NCBI GenBank assembly: GCA_023423695.1 | Contig: JAFAFA010000155.1 | Coordinates: forward strand, 136,948-200,947 | Length of the DNA stretch: 64,000 nt | Direction: 5' to 3' | From: Pseudomonadota bacterium | GTDB lineage: Bacteria; Pseudomonadota; Alphaproteobacteria; Azospirillales; Azospirillaceae | Shown here: one piece after another, positions 48,859-58,344 of the stretch | Layout of the letters: the number at the start of each line of letters is the position of its first letter | How positions within the stretch are numbered: position 1 is the stretch's first letter | Notes under the pieces: generated by a model | Seen by the model: only the letters and a program-made list of their open reading frames with translations | What the model was told of the DNA's origin: nothing | Database searches by the model: none | Made by a program: the position numbers and the translations under genes

Positions 48859-50106
48859 ATGACCAGCGTCCAGTTCCCCGACGACCAGCCCGCCAAGCTC
48901 GGGCAAGCAAATATCGGCCAACCCGATCTCCAAAACCGGGCCAGTTCCCCGGTCGGTCCCGTCGCCCGGAGCCCGCTCATGTCGAAATCGACCCTGTCGC
49001 GCAGCAAGCCCTACGCCCAGCTCGCAGCCTATCTCCTGTTCTGCGCCGTCATCCTGGCGGTTCCCAGCTTCGTCACCGACGCCTTCCTCTTGAACAAGTT
49101 CGCCCGTTATCTGGCGCTCGGCCTCGCCGCCGCCGCGCTGGCGCTCAGCTGGGGCTATGCCGGCATCCTCAACCTGGGGCAGGGGGTCAGCTTCGGCATC
49201 GGCGCCTATGCCATCGCCATGCATCTGAAGCTGAAGACCAGCCCGGTCCACACCGGGTCGGCCGGGCTGCCGGATTTCATGGTGTGGAACAACCTCGACC
49301 ACCTGCCCTGGTTCTGGCAGCCCTTCCATTCCAGCCTGTTCGCGGTGCTGGCCGGCATCCTGGCTCCGGTGGTGGTGGCGCTGCTGCTGGGATCCTTCAT
49401 GTTCCGGGCCCGGATCGCCGGGGTCTATGTCGCCATCATCACGCTCGCCATGCTGGCGGTGGTCAACCTGCTGTTCATCGACCAGCAGGCCTACACCGGC
49501 GGCTTCAACGGCATCACCGATCTGGCGTGGCTGGAGGTCGGAAGCGTCACCTTCGATCCCTACAGCCCAGCCTTCTACTATCTTTCCGCCGGGGCGCTGT
49601 CGCTGTGCCTGCTGCTCGGCCTCGCCTTCACCCGCAGCAAGGCCGGGCTGATCCTCCAGGCCATCCGCAACGACGCCGACCGGGTGCGCTTCTTCGGCTA
49701 CGACGTCGCCGCCTACCAATCTCTCGCCTTCGCGGTGTCGGCCGGCATGGCCGGGCTGGCGGGCATGCTCTACGCCATGGTGCTGGAATTCGCCTCGCCC
49801 ACCTTCATGGGGGTGTCGCTCAGCCTGTCCATGGTGATCTGGGCGGCGGTCGGCGGGCGCGGCTCGCTGTTGGGGGCCGCCATCGGCGCCATCCTGGTCA
49901 ACTTCATGCAGGGCAGCCTGTCCGAGAGCTTCCTCGACACCTGGCAGCTCATCCTCGGCGGCATGTTCATCCTGGTCGTGGTCTTCCTGCCCAACGGGTT
50001 GTCGAGCCTGATCGGCATCCTGTCGGACCGCCTGACCCGCCCGGCCCGTCTCAGGGCGGACTCCGCCCTTGCCGATGCGCCGCATGCCCGCCGCACGCTG
50101 AGCTGA
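48859..50106 (+). CDS. Amide/urea-type ABC transporter permease (UrtC-like)
   Basis: 415 residues from ATG 48859 (GAGGAGGG upstream); ATG 48979 would skip a non-membrane leader of 40 residues. About nine to ten helices, with the LivM-class loop LQAIRNDADRVRFFGYDV and the WGYAGILNLGQGVSFGIGAYA motif near the N terminus. Confidence 0.88.
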   Translation: MTSVQFPDDQPAKLGQANIGQPDLQNRASSPVGPVARSPLMSKSTLSRSKPYAQLAAYLLFCAVILAVPSFVTDAFLLNKFARYLALGLAAAALALSWGYAGILNLGQGVSFGIGAYAIAMHLKLKTSPVHTGSAGLPDFMVWNNLDHLPWFWQPFHSSLFAVLAGILAPVVVALLLGSFMFRARIAGVYVAIITLAMLAVVNLLFIDQQAYTGGFNGITDLAWLEVGSVTFDPYSPAFYYLSAGALSLCLLLGLAFTRSKAGLILQAIRNDADRVRFFGYDVAAYQSLAFAVSAGMAGLAGMLYAMVLEFASPTFMGVSLSLSMVIWAAVGGRGSLLGAAIGAILVNFMQGSLSESFLDTWQLILGGMFILVVVFLPNGLSSLIGILSDRLTRPARLRADSALADAPHARRTLS

Positions 50107-50120
50107 AGGAGACGACCGAC

Positions 50121-50870
50121 ATGGCCTATCTCGAACTCCACGGACTGGAAGTCAGCTTCGACGGCTTCAAGGCGGTCAACGGTTTGGATCTGGCGGTCGA
50201 GCGCGGCGAGCTGCGCTGCCTGCTGGGTGCCAACGGGGCCGGCAAGTCCACCACCCTGGATCTGATCTGCGGCCGCACGCAGCCGACCGGCGGGCGCATC
50301 CTGCTCGACGGGCAAGACATCACCCATGCGCCGGAATTCCGGCGCGCCCGCCACGGGGTGGGCCGCAAGTTCCAGGTGCCCAGCGTCTTCAAGGAACTGA
50401 CGGTGCGCGAAAATCTGGAGGTCGCGCAGTCCCGGCACCCCGGCCCGGCCCGGACCATCCGCCTGTTCCCCGGCCTCCGCCTCGACCGGCGCATCGCCGA
50501 GGTGCTGGAGATCGTCGAATTGACGGAAGAGCTGGACACCAGGGCCGCCTTCCTGTCGCACGGCCAGACGCAATGGCTGGAGATCGCCATGCTGCTGGTC
50601 CAGGACAGCGCCCTGATCCTGATGGACGAGCCGACCGCCGGCATGACCATCCAGGAGACCGGCAAGACCTCGCGCATCTTCCAGCGGCTGCGCGGCCGGC
50701 ACACGCTGATCGTGGTCGAGCACGACATGGGCTTCGTCCGCGAGATCGCCGAGACCATCACCGTTCTGCACCAGGGCAAGCGCCTGTCCGAAGGATCGAT
50801 CCGGCATGTGGAGAACGATCCCAAGGTGCGCGAGGCCTATCTCGGAAGCGGGGGCATCTCCCATGCTTGA
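50121..50870 (+). CDS. Amide/urea-type ABC transporter ATPase (UrtD-like)
   Basis: 249 residues: Walker A GANGAGKST, GVGRKFQVPSVFKELTV, a signature of the UrtD form LSHGQTQWLEIAMLL in place of LSGGQ, Walker B LILMDEPTAGMT. It overlaps the next gene by eight bases. Confidence 0.9.
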   Translation: MAYLELHGLEVSFDGFKAVNGLDLAVERGELRCLLGANGAGKSTTLDLICGRTQPTGGRILLDGQDITHAPEFRRARHGVGRKFQVPSVFKELTVRENLEVAQSRHPGPARTIRLFPGLRLDRRIAEVLEIVELTEELDTRAAFLSHGQTQWLEIAMLLVQDSALILMDEPTAGMTIQETGKTSRIFQRLRGRHTLIVVEHDMGFVREIAETITVLHQGKRLSEGSIRHVENDPKVREAYLGSGGISHA

Positions 50871-51558
50871 CATGACCGACGTCTATTCCTTCTACGGCAG
50901 CAGCCCGGTGTTGCAGAACGTCAGCTTCGCCGTGCCCAAGGGCAGTCTGCTCAGCGTGCTGGGCCGCAACGGGGTGGGGAAGACCACGCTGATGCGGACC
51001 GTCATGGGGCTGACCGACCGGGTCACCGGCTGGATCGGGCTGGGCGGCAGCGACATCCGGAGCGAGCCGACCCACCGCCGCGCCGGGCTCGGCATCGGCT
51101 ATGTCCCGCAGGGGCGCGGCATCATCGGCAAATTCACCATCCGCGAGAACATCCTGATGGGCACCTTCGCCCGTCCGGATGGCAAGCGCGAGATCCCGCC
51201 CCTGGTGTTCGAGATGTTCCCCTATCTGCGGGACAATCTGAACCGGAAGGGCGGCGACCTGTCCGGCGGGCAACAGCAGCAGCTGGCGATCGCACGGGCG
51301 CTGGCGGCAAATCCGCGGGTCCTTCTGCTGGACGAGCCGACCGAGGGCATCCAGCCCAACATCGTCGAACAGATCCAGAGCGTGATCATGACCCTGAACC
51401 GCCAGTACGGCATCACCGTCGTGCTGGTCGAACAGAATGTGACATTCGCCCGGCAGGCCTCCGACCTCTTTCTGATGCTCGACAAGGGGCGGGTCGCCGC
51501 CCATGGGCCGACGGAGAGCCTGACCGACGATCTGGTGCACCGGCATATGGCGGTTTAG
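50863..51558 (+). CDS. Amide/urea-type ABC transporter ATPase (UrtE-like)
   Basis: 231 residues: Walker A GRNGVGKTT, GYVPQGRGIIGKFTI (UrtE-type equivalent of the LivF APEGR motif), signature LSGGQQQQLAIARAL, Walker B LLLLDEPTEGIQPN. Last gene of the transporter block. Confidence 0.9.
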   Translation: MLDMTDVYSFYGSSPVLQNVSFAVPKGSLLSVLGRNGVGKTTLMRTVMGLTDRVTGWIGLGGSDIRSEPTHRRAGLGIGYVPQGRGIIGKFTIRENILMGTFARPDGKREIPPLVFEMFPYLRDNLNRKGGDLSGGQQQQLAIARALAANPRVLLLDEPTEGIQPNIVEQIQSVIMTLNRQYGITVVLVEQNVTFARQASDLFLMLDKGRVAAHGPTESLTDDLVHRHMAV

Positions 51559-51629
51559 GGGCCGTTTAGGCGGCCGTACCGGTCACATTCCTCATCAACC
51601 CCGAAACGCGGGCCCGAAACACGGGTTCG

Positions 51630-51653
51630 CCGTCCCGCCTCGCACCGGGACGG
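51630..51653 (+). terminator. Hairpin between transporter and amidase genes
   Basis: CCGTCCCG and CGGGACGG pair perfectly over eight bases with an eight-base loop, 45 bases before the amidase start. There is no T-run, so this is more likely an mRNA processing or stability element that sets amidase level apart from the transporter. Confidence 0.5.
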
Positions 51654-51698
51654 AACGCCCCCTCCTTGTCCCTCCACCAAGAAAGAAGGAAACGCACC

Positions 51699-52739
51699 AT
51701 GTTGCACGGCGATATTTCCAGCAGCAAGGACACCGTCGGCGTCGCGGTCGTGAACTACAAGATGCCGCGCCTGCACACCAAGGCCGAGGTCCTCGACAAC
51801 GCCCGCAAGATCGCGGAGATGGTCCAGGGCATGAAGGTCGGCCTGCCCGGCATGGATCTGGTGATCTTCCCGGAGTATTCGACCCACGGGATCATGTACG
51901 ATTCCAAAGAGATGTACGAGACCGCCTCGTCGATCCCCGGCGACGAGACCCAGATTTTCGCCGACGCCTGCCGCAAGGCCAAGGTCTGGGGCGTCTTCTC
52001 CCTGACCGGCGAGCGGCATGAGGAGCATCCGCACAAGGCGCCCTACAACACGCTGATCCTGATGAACGACAAGGGCGAGATCGTTCAGAAATACCGCAAG
52101 ATCATGCCGTGGGTGCCCATCGAAGGCTGGTATCCCGGCAACTGCACCTTCGTCACCGACGGGCCGAAGGGGTTGAAGATCAGCCTGATCATCTGCGACG
52201 ACGGCAACTACCCGGAGATCTGGCGCGACTGCGCCATGAAGGGTGCAGAACTGATCATCCGCTGCCAGGGCTACATGTATCCGGCAAAGGAGCAGCAGGT
52301 CATCATGTCCAAGGCGATGGCCTGGGCGAACAACACCTACGTCGCGGTGGCGAACGCCGCCGGTTTCGACGGGGTCTATTCCTACTTCGGCCATTCCGCC
52401 ATCATCGGCTTCGACGGCCGGACCTTGGGCGAGTGCGGCACCGAGGAGAACGGCATCCAGTACGCCCAGCTCTCCACCTCGCTGATCCGCGACGCGCGCA
52501 AGAACATGCAGTCGCAGAACCACCTCTTCAAGCTGGTCCACCGCGGCTACACCGGCAAGATCAACTCCGGCGAGGAGTCGAAGGGCGAGGCGGCCTGCGC
52601 CTACAGCTTCTACCATGACTGGATCAACGATCCGGAAGGCACCCGCGCCCGCGTCGAGGCGATGACCCGCGGCACCGTCGGCACCGAGGAATGTCCCATC
52701 GACGGCATCCCCAACCCGGAAACCGCCCTGCATCGCTGA
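51699..52739 (+). CDS. amiE: Aliphatic amidase
   Basis: 346 residues, exactly the length of Pseudomonas AmiE, with the catalytic residues at the same numbers: E59 (FPEYS), K134 (KYRKIMPW) and C166 (LIICDDGNYPEIW). The start HGDISSSKDTVGVAVVNYK is characteristic. It hydrolyses acetamide, propionamide and acrylamide-like short amides to acid and ammonia in the cytoplasm. ATG 51699 is preceded by GAAGGA. It stands downstream of the amide importer and upstream of a MoxR/VWA pair. Confidence 0.95.
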   Translation: MLHGDISSSKDTVGVAVVNYKMPRLHTKAEVLDNARKIAEMVQGMKVGLPGMDLVIFPEYSTHGIMYDSKEMYETASSIPGDETQIFADACRKAKVWGVFSLTGERHEEHPHKAPYNTLILMNDKGEIVQKYRKIMPWVPIEGWYPGNCTFVTDGPKGLKISLIICDDGNYPEIWRDCAMKGAELIIRCQGYMYPAKEQQVIMSKAMAWANNTYVAVANAAGFDGVYSYFGHSAIIGFDGRTLGECGTEENGIQYAQLSTSLIRDARKNMQSQNHLFKLVHRGYTGKINSGEESKGEAACAYSFYHDWINDPEGTRARVEAMTRGTVGTEECPIDGIPNPETALHR

Positions 52740-52751
52740 GGGGCTGGGCTG

Positions 52752-52788
52752 AAGGCGCGGCGGGTGTCGGGAGACGCCCGCCGCCTTT
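52752..52788 (+). terminator. Terminator-like hairpin after amiE
   Basis: AAGG-CG-CGGCGGG pairs with CCCGCCG-CCTT around an 11-base loop, followed by TTCT. One two-base bulge. It may reduce transcription into the downstream ATPase gene. Confidence 0.55.
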
Positions 52789-52823
52789 CTCCGGAGCGAC
52801 ACCAACCACAAGGAGACGTGCCG

Positions 52824-53624
52824 ATGGCGCTGGATGCACACCGGATTCCGGAGGAGCCCTATTACCGGCCGGTCGCCGGGGAGGTGGCGCTGTTCGAGGC
52901 CGCCTATGCGGCGCGCATGCCGATGATGCTGAAGGGCCCCACCGGCTGCGGCAAGACCCGCTTCATCGAGCATATGGCATGGCGGCTTGGCCGGCCGCTG
53001 GTGACGGTGGCCTGCCACGAGGACATGACCGCGTCGGATCTGGTCGGGCGCTTCCTGCTCGATCCCGGCGGCACCGTCTGGCACGACGGGCCACTGACCC
53101 AGGCGGTGCGGCACGGCGCCATCTGCTATCTCGACGAGATCGTCGAAGCCCGCCAGGACACCACCGTCGTCATCCACCCGCTGACCGACGCCCGCCGCAT
53201 CCTGCCGCTGGAGAAGCGCAACGAGCTGGTCCAGGCGCACCCGGACTTCCAGCTGGTGATCTCCTACAACCCCGGTTACCAGAGCATCCTGAAGGATTTG
53301 AAGGAATCGACCAAGCAGCGCTTCGCCGCCATCGAGTTCGGATATCCCGGCGCCGCGGTGGAGGCGGAGATCGTCGCCCATGAATCCGGCGTCGCCGCCG
53401 GCACCGCGGCCTTGCTGGTCCGCATCGCCGCAAGCTCGCGCAACCTGAAGGGCCATGGGCTGCAGGAGGGGGTTTCCACCCGCATGCTGATCCATGCCGG
53501 CCGGCTGGTGGCGCAGGGCATAGAGCTGGAGACCGCCTGCCGGATCGCGCTGGTCCTGCCGATCACCGACGACGCCGACGTGCGGGACGCCTTCTCCGCC
53601 GCCGTGTCGGCGGCGATTGCCTGA
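52824..53624 (+). CDS. MoxR-type AAA+ ATPase (CbbQ/NorQ class, AmiB-like position)
   Basis: 266 residues, ATG 52824 with AGGAG upstream. Walker A GPTGCGKT at 38-45, Walker B AICYLDEIVEA, sensor motif SYNPGYQ and the CbbQ/NorQ C-terminal domain. CbbQ/NorQ ATPases work with a VWA partner to remodel or load cofactors into an enzyme. In Pseudomonas the gene after amiE (amiB) also encodes a chaperone-like ATPase. Here the target could be AmiE, but why an amidase would need it is not known. Confidence 0.85.
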   Translation: MALDAHRIPEEPYYRPVAGEVALFEAAYAARMPMMLKGPTGCGKTRFIEHMAWRLGRPLVTVACHEDMTASDLVGRFLLDPGGTVWHDGPLTQAVRHGAICYLDEIVEARQDTTVVIHPLTDARRILPLEKRNELVQAHPDFQLVISYNPGYQSILKDLKESTKQRFAAIEFGYPGAAVEAEIVAHESGVAAGTAALLVRIAASSRNLKGHGLQEGVSTRMLIHAGRLVAQGIELETACRIALVLPITDDADVRDAFSAAVSAAIA

Positions 53625-53665
53625 GCCATCCCTGTTCGGGGAGAGGAAAGAGGACCGGAGACCAA

Positions 53666-55417
53666 ATGCCCGACGACCAGTCGCGCCAAATTCCCGCAGA
53701 CACCGCCTTCTCCTCCGTCGAGCGCCGGCTGGTCGCCTATCTGGTCGCCCTGTGGCGGTTGCGGGTGCCGATCCGCCATGCCAAGCCGGATGCCGCCGGC
53801 AACCCGCCGCGGCGGGTCAGCCTGTCGGACGGGCTGATCTGGATGCCCGGAACCTTCCGCGGCGTCGATGGCGACCGCTCCGGCGCGCTGTTCCGCGCGG
53901 CCCTGGTCCATGCCGGAGCGCATCTGCGCTTCACCGGTCCGCGCTTTGCGGCCGCCGGGCTGAAGCCGCTGCAGCTGGCGCTCGTCTCGCTGATTGAGGA
54001 TGCCCGGGTCGAGCAGCTGGCGATGCGCGAGCATCCCGGCCTGCTGCGGGTCTGGCGGCCCTTTCACGTCGCCGAGCCGAATGGCGCCGGCACCGCGCCC
54101 GCCCTGATGGCGCGGCTGGCCCGCGCGCTGATCGACCCCGATTACCGCGACGACGACGCCTGGGTCGCCAAGGGCAGGCGCCTGTTCTTCGCGGCGGAGG
54201 GCGAGTGGGACAGCCCGGCGCTCAGCCGCCGGATCGGCGGGCTGCTGGGCAACGACCTCGGCCAGATGCGGGTTCAGTTCAATTCCAAGGATTATGTCGT
54301 CGAGCCGGCCTACCGCGACGACAATCTCGGCCTGTGGGACCATGGCGAGGCGCCGCCGAGCCCGCCCAGCGACGCCGAAACCGTGTTCGAGGCCTTCCGC
54401 ACCGAGCAGGAAGAGCGCGATCACGGCCGCCCCGACGATCAGGTGGGGGAGGGCGCCACCCCGGCCAGGCTGTCCGCCACCGATGTGCCCGCCCGCGCGG
54501 TGGGGGAGGAGGAGATCACCGCCCCGCCGCTGCGCTACCCGGAATGGGACTACCGCGTCGGCATCGACCGTCCCGATTGGGTCGTGCTGAACGAACGCCG
54601 GACCGAGTCCGGCGATCCCGCCGCCATCGCCCGCATCGTCGAACGTCATCAGGCGACCGCCGACCGGCTGACCGCGCTGGTCCGCTCCGCCAAGGTCAGC
54701 CGGCCGGTGCGGCTGCGCCGCCAGCCGGAGGGCGACCGCATGGATCTCGACGCCTGCATCGACGCGATGGTCAGCCACCGCCGCGGCGAGGCTCCCGATC
54801 CGCGGGTTCATGAGGTGCTGGTTCGCCGCAACCGCGACCTGTCGGTCCTGCTGCTTCTCGACGTCTCCGCCTCGACCAACGATCTTATCTCCGGGGGCGG
54901 GCGCAGCGTGCTGTCGGTGGAGCGGGAGGCCGCGACGCTGTTCGCCCAGGCGCTGGACGAACTGGGCGATCCCTTCGCCATCCATGCCTTCCGCTCCAAC
55001 GGGCGGCAGGACGTCAGCTATTACCGGATCAAGGCGTTCCGCCAGCCTTACGATGCCGCGGCCATGGGGCGGCTGGCCGGATTGAAGGCCGGCCTGTCCA
55101 CCCGGCTCGGCACCGCGTTGCGCCATGCCGGACGGCTGCTGGAACAGCAATCGACCCATCGCCGTCTGCTGCTGCTGGTGACCGACGGCGAGCCGTCGGA
55201 CATCGACGTCGCCGACCGCCGCTATCTGCTGGACGACGCCCGCCGCGCCGTGTTGGGGCTGGCGTCGCGGGGGATCGATTGCTTCGTGATCGGGCTCGAT
55301 CCTCAGGGCCGCGATTACCTGACCCGGATGTTCGGGCCACGCAACGTCATGGTGATCGACCGCGCCGAAAAGCTGCCGGAGGTGCTGCCGACCTTTTATC
55401 TGCGGCTGGCAACATGA
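53666..55417 (+). CDS. VWA-domain protein (CbbO/NorD class)
   Basis: 583 residues. The C-terminal von Willebrand A domain has the MIDAS motif D399-V-S-A-S in LLLLDVSASTND, with LLVTDGEPSDIDV as a later metal-site loop and IGLDPQGRDYLTRMFGPRN near the end. The N-terminal 380 residues are helical, as in CbbO/NorD. It starts 41 bases after the ATPase and is its expected partner as the adaptor that contacts the client enzyme. Confidence 0.85.
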   Translation: MPDDQSRQIPADTAFSSVERRLVAYLVALWRLRVPIRHAKPDAAGNPPRRVSLSDGLIWMPGTFRGVDGDRSGALFRAALVHAGAHLRFTGPRFAAAGLKPLQLALVSLIEDARVEQLAMREHPGLLRVWRPFHVAEPNGAGTAPALMARLARALIDPDYRDDDAWVAKGRRLFFAAEGEWDSPALSRRIGGLLGNDLGQMRVQFNSKDYVVEPAYRDDNLGLWDHGEAPPSPPSDAETVFEAFRTEQEERDHGRPDDQVGEGATPARLSATDVPARAVGEEEITAPPLRYPEWDYRVGIDRPDWVVLNERRTESGDPAAIARIVERHQATADRLTALVRSAKVSRPVRLRRQPEGDRMDLDACIDAMVSHRRGEAPDPRVHEVLVRRNRDLSVLLLLDVSASTNDLISGGGRSVLSVEREAATLFAQALDELGDPFAIHAFRSNGRQDVSYYRIKAFRQPYDAAAMGRLAGLKAGLSTRLGTALRHAGRLLEQQSTHRRLLLLVTDGEPSDIDVADRRYLLDDARRAVLGLASRGIDCFVIGLDPQGRDYLTRMFGPRNVMVIDRAEKLPEVLPTFYLRLAT

Positions 55418-55563
55418 GAAGCGGTGTCCGGAGCCTCGATCTCCTGCAGTTGCGCTGGGATGACGGCTGCCACAAGGCCGCTCAGCTCTGGCGGGAGATC
55501 GAGGCCCCCGGCTTCACCGGTCGGCGGACACTGGTTCGGGACTGGGCACGGCTTCTGCGATAG
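55414..55563 (+). pseudogene. ISL3-type transposase fragment
   Basis: Fifty residues (LLQLRWDDGCHKAAQLWREIEAPGFTG in parts, then LVRDWARLLR) match the segment following the helix-turn-helix in ISL3-type transposases, where LxxRWxxGCxNAxxLxREI is conserved. No other part of the element is visible. Confidence 0.5.
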
Positions 55564-55758
55564 GCCGTACGAAGCGCAGCATCCGGGGCTGCCGCCACGC
55601 CCTGAGCATCCAGGGCTTTCCACCGGCAGGGTCGCCCACGCCCACTTGGTTGACCACGGTCAAGACTCACAGAGCCGGTTTCTCCGATGCTTCCGACGTC
55701 GGGATCCACACGGCTCCCGCTCTCGATCTCGATCTCATTCTCGAACAGGGAGACCCTC

Positions 55759-56511
55759 ATGGCGAAGCTTCTGGACGGCAAGGTCGCCGTCGTCACCGGC
55801 GGTAGCAGCGGCATCGGCGCATCCATTGTCGAGCGCTACCTTGCCGAGGGCGCCAAGGTCGTTGTCTTTGCCCGCAACGCCGAAGCCCTTCAGGACCTCG
55901 CCGCACGGGACCCGGACCAGGTGCTGGCCGTGCCCGGCGACGTCACCGTGCGCGCCGACCTCGAGCGTCTGGTCACGGCCACGGTTGAGCGCTTCGGCGG
56001 GGTGGACGTGGTGGTGCCGAACGCCGGCATCGCCAAGGTGGTCTCCTTCGCCGACAGCGACGAACAGGCCATCCACGAGCAGTTCTCGGTCAATTTCGTC
56101 GGGGCGCTGCAGACCGCGCGGCTGTTCCTGCCGCATGTGCGCCGGGGCGGCTCGATCGTCTTCGTCACCACATTCCTGGTGCAGGTTGGCTTCCCCGGTC
56201 TGGCGATCTACAGCGCCAGCAAGGCGGCGCTGACCTCGGCGACCAAGACACTGGCGGCTGAGCTCGCTCCGCAGGGCATCCGGGTGAACGCCGTCGCCCC
56301 CGGCCCGATCGCCACGCCGATCTGGAGCAAGGTCGGCCTGCCCGAGGACGTGCTGGGCCAGGTCGCCGCCACCGTCACGGCCCGGTTGTTCCCCGGCGCC
56401 TTCGGCGCCCCGGAGAGCATCGCCGACGCGGCGCTGTTCCTCGCCTCCGACCAGGCAAAGAACATCTACGGCCAGGAGCTGGTGGTCGACGGTGGCTACA
56501 CGGTGGGATGA
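55759..56511 (+). CDS. SDR-family oxidoreductase
   Basis: 250 residues, ATG 55759 with AGGGAGA upstream. Classical short-chain dehydrogenase: cofactor motif TGGSSGIG at 14-21, PNAG (in VVPNAGIAK), catalytic YSASK, and C-terminal YGQELVVDGGYTVG. The usual NNAG motif appears as VPNAG, a tolerated variant. Substrate unknown. It stands alone, convergent with the IclR gene. Confidence 0.85.
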   Translation: MAKLLDGKVAVVTGGSSGIGASIVERYLAEGAKVVVFARNAEALQDLAARDPDQVLAVPGDVTVRADLERLVTATVERFGGVDVVVPNAGIAKVVSFADSDEQAIHEQFSVNFVGALQTARLFLPHVRRGGSIVFVTTFLVQVGFPGLAIYSASKAALTSATKTLAAELAPQGIRVNAVAPGPIATPIWSKVGLPEDVLGQVAATVTARLFPGAFGAPESIADAALFLASDQAKNIYGQELVVDGGYTVG

Positions 56512-56697
56512 GAAGCGCTTGAGCCGGGACCGTCGCCGGTCGGTGGCACGGGCCACAGCGCTCTCGTCAGGGAGGCGGCGGGTGCAGCCGCGTGTCCAGG
56601 GCAAACCGTTCCTGAGAGCGCATCGTGTACGCCCCCGCCGCCATCACCACCCCGGCACAATCACTGCAGCAGAACTCCGTGGCTGGCCCCAAAGGGT

Positions 56698-57444
56698 TCA
56701 ATACTGGAGATCCAGCTCCGCTGCGAAGCGTGCAACTGCACGCTTCATCGTGGCGGCGATCTCGGGAGCGCGGGCGGAGCAGCGGTACATCGGGCCGGCG
56801 ACGACCAGCGACAGCCTCTTGCCCTGGATCGGCAGGGACAGGGCGACGCCGACCAGATCGGCGCTGTAGTCTGCGTTGCTCTGGTGATAGCCGCGCTCGG
56901 CCGACCGCCGCAGCTCCGTCTCGACCGCGTCGATGCTGGTTGGGGTGGTCTCGGAATATTTCTCAAAGTTTATCCGGCGATACAGGGCCTGCCGCTCTGC
57001 CGGGGTGTATTGCGCCAGGATGGCACGGCCGGTCGACGTGGCCTGGATCGGCAACTTATGGCCGACCTTGGCGAAATAGCGGATCGGATGAGGCGATTCC
57101 ACCACATGGATGAAGATCGCCAGGGTTCCGGCGGGGCCGCCGATCGCCGTGGTCTCCCCGGTTTCGGCCGCCAGTTCGGCGACGAGCTGCAAGGCGGCTT
57201 CGGGCAGCGGCTCGGCCTCGGCGATGGCGCCGACGACACTGGACCAACGCGGGCTCGGATAGTAGCCGTTCCGTGCCCTGGGTTCGTAAAGGTATCCCAT
57301 TTCGGCCAAGGTGCCGATTATGTTGTAGGCGCTCGACCGCGGCCACCCCAATTCTTCGGAGATTTCAGCCAGCGTCGCTGGACGCTGGCGCTTGGCAAAG
57401 AACTCCAAGAGTTCGATAACGTTGGCAGCCTGCTTGACTTGCAT
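56698..57444 (-). CDS. IclR-family transcriptional regulator
   Basis: 248 residues: N-terminal winged helix (ATLAEISEELGWPRSSAYNIIGTLAEMGYL in parts) and C-terminal effector domain (QATSTGRAILAQYTP, GYHQSNADY, VALSLPI). It is the last gene in the leftward CoA operon, 42 bases after the CitE-like gene, so it likely controls that operon in response to a pathway acid. Confidence 0.88.
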   Translation of the reverse strand: MQVKQAANVIELLEFFAKRQRPATLAEISEELGWPRSSAYNIIGTLAEMGYLYEPRARNGYYPSPRWSSVVGAIAEAEPLPEAALQLVAELAAETGETTAIGGPAGTLAIFIHVVESPHPIRYFAKVGHKLPIQATSTGRAILAQYTPAERQALYRRINFEKYSETTPTSIDAVETELRRSAERGYHQSNADYSADLVGVALSLPIQGKRLSLVVAGPMYRCSARAPEIAATMKRAVARFAAELDLQY

Positions 57445-57486
57445 GCTCGTCGATACTCGCGTTTGGAACCGGCCGGCCTTTTTATG

Positions 57487-58344
57487 CTATTGCAGCGCTG
57501 CGGATTCCAGGATTTTCTCGGCGGCGCGCCGGTGCGGTTTGTCGATCATCTGGCCGTCGATCTTCACCACGCCGGTGCCGCCGCCGGCAAAGGCTTCCAT
57601 GATGCGTCGGGCCCAGGCGATCTCACCCTCGGTCGGGCGGAAGGCGGTGTTCACCACCTCGACATGCTTGGGATGAATGACGCCCTTGGCGCGGAAGCCG
57701 TCGCGCCGCGCCGCGCGGGCCTCCTCGGCCACCGCGTCGAGATCGTCGATGGTGGTGGCGACCGTGTCGACGGCGACCACCCCGGCCGCCGCCGCTCCCG
57801 CCAGGCACAGGGTCCGCGCCAGCCGGAAACTGTCGAGCAGGACCCCGCCCTCGCGGTTGGTGGTGGCGCCAAGCGAGGCGATCAAATCCTCCGCCCCCCA
57901 CATCAGGCCCCACAGCCGCGGACTGCACCCCTTGTAGCGGCCGAGGTTGAACAGGGAGTCGGCGGTTTCCGTTGCGATGGCGAGGATGCGGGTACGACCC
58001 GGCTCCAGCCCGGCGGCGGCCTCGAGTGCGTCGAGCATGTGGGACAGCCGCTCGACCTGTTCCGGCCCGGCACATTTGGGTAGGGCGATGCCGTCCGGTG
58101 CATACGGCAACACCGCGGCGAGATCCTGGGCGGTCAGCCCGGTGTCGAAGGCGTTGACCCGAACGTACAGCGCCTGCACCCCACGCGCCTCCCGCAGCAT
58201 GGCGGCGGTCTCCTGGCGGGCGCGCGGCTTTTCGTCGGATGCGACGGAATCCTCCAGGTCGAGGATCAGCGCGTCGGCCGCGGTCTGGCGGGCACGGGCG
58301 AATTTGCGCGGGCTGTCGCCCGGCACGAACAGGAGGGTGCGCAT
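57487..58344 (-). CDS. CitE-like acyl-CoA lyase (HpcH/HpaI family; citramalyl-CoA lyase type)
   Basis: 285 residues, MRTLLFVPGDSPRKFARA at the start with ALILDLEDSV, YVRVNAFDTG, and WGAEDLIASLGA, the Mg-binding residues of CitE-type TIM barrels. The C-terminal GVIHPKHVEVVNTAF is conserved. Family members split malyl-, beta-methylmalyl- or citramalyl-CoA. With a MaoC hydratase and CoA transferases, citramalyl-CoA to acetyl-CoA plus pyruvate is a plausible reaction. The start overlaps the MaoC stop by one base. Confidence 0.8.
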   Translation of the reverse strand: MRTLLFVPGDSPRKFARARQTAADALILDLEDSVASDEKPRARQETAAMLREARGVQALYVRVNAFDTGLTAQDLAAVLPYAPDGIALPKCAGPEQVERLSHMLDALEAAAGLEPGRTRILAIATETADSLFNLGRYKGCSPRLWGLMWGAEDLIASLGATTNREGGVLLDSFRLARTLCLAGAAAAGVVAVDTVATTIDDLDAVAEEARAARRDGFRAKGVIHPKHVEVVNTAFRPTEGEIAWARRIMEAFAGGGTGVVKIDGQMIDKPHRRAAEKILESAALQ

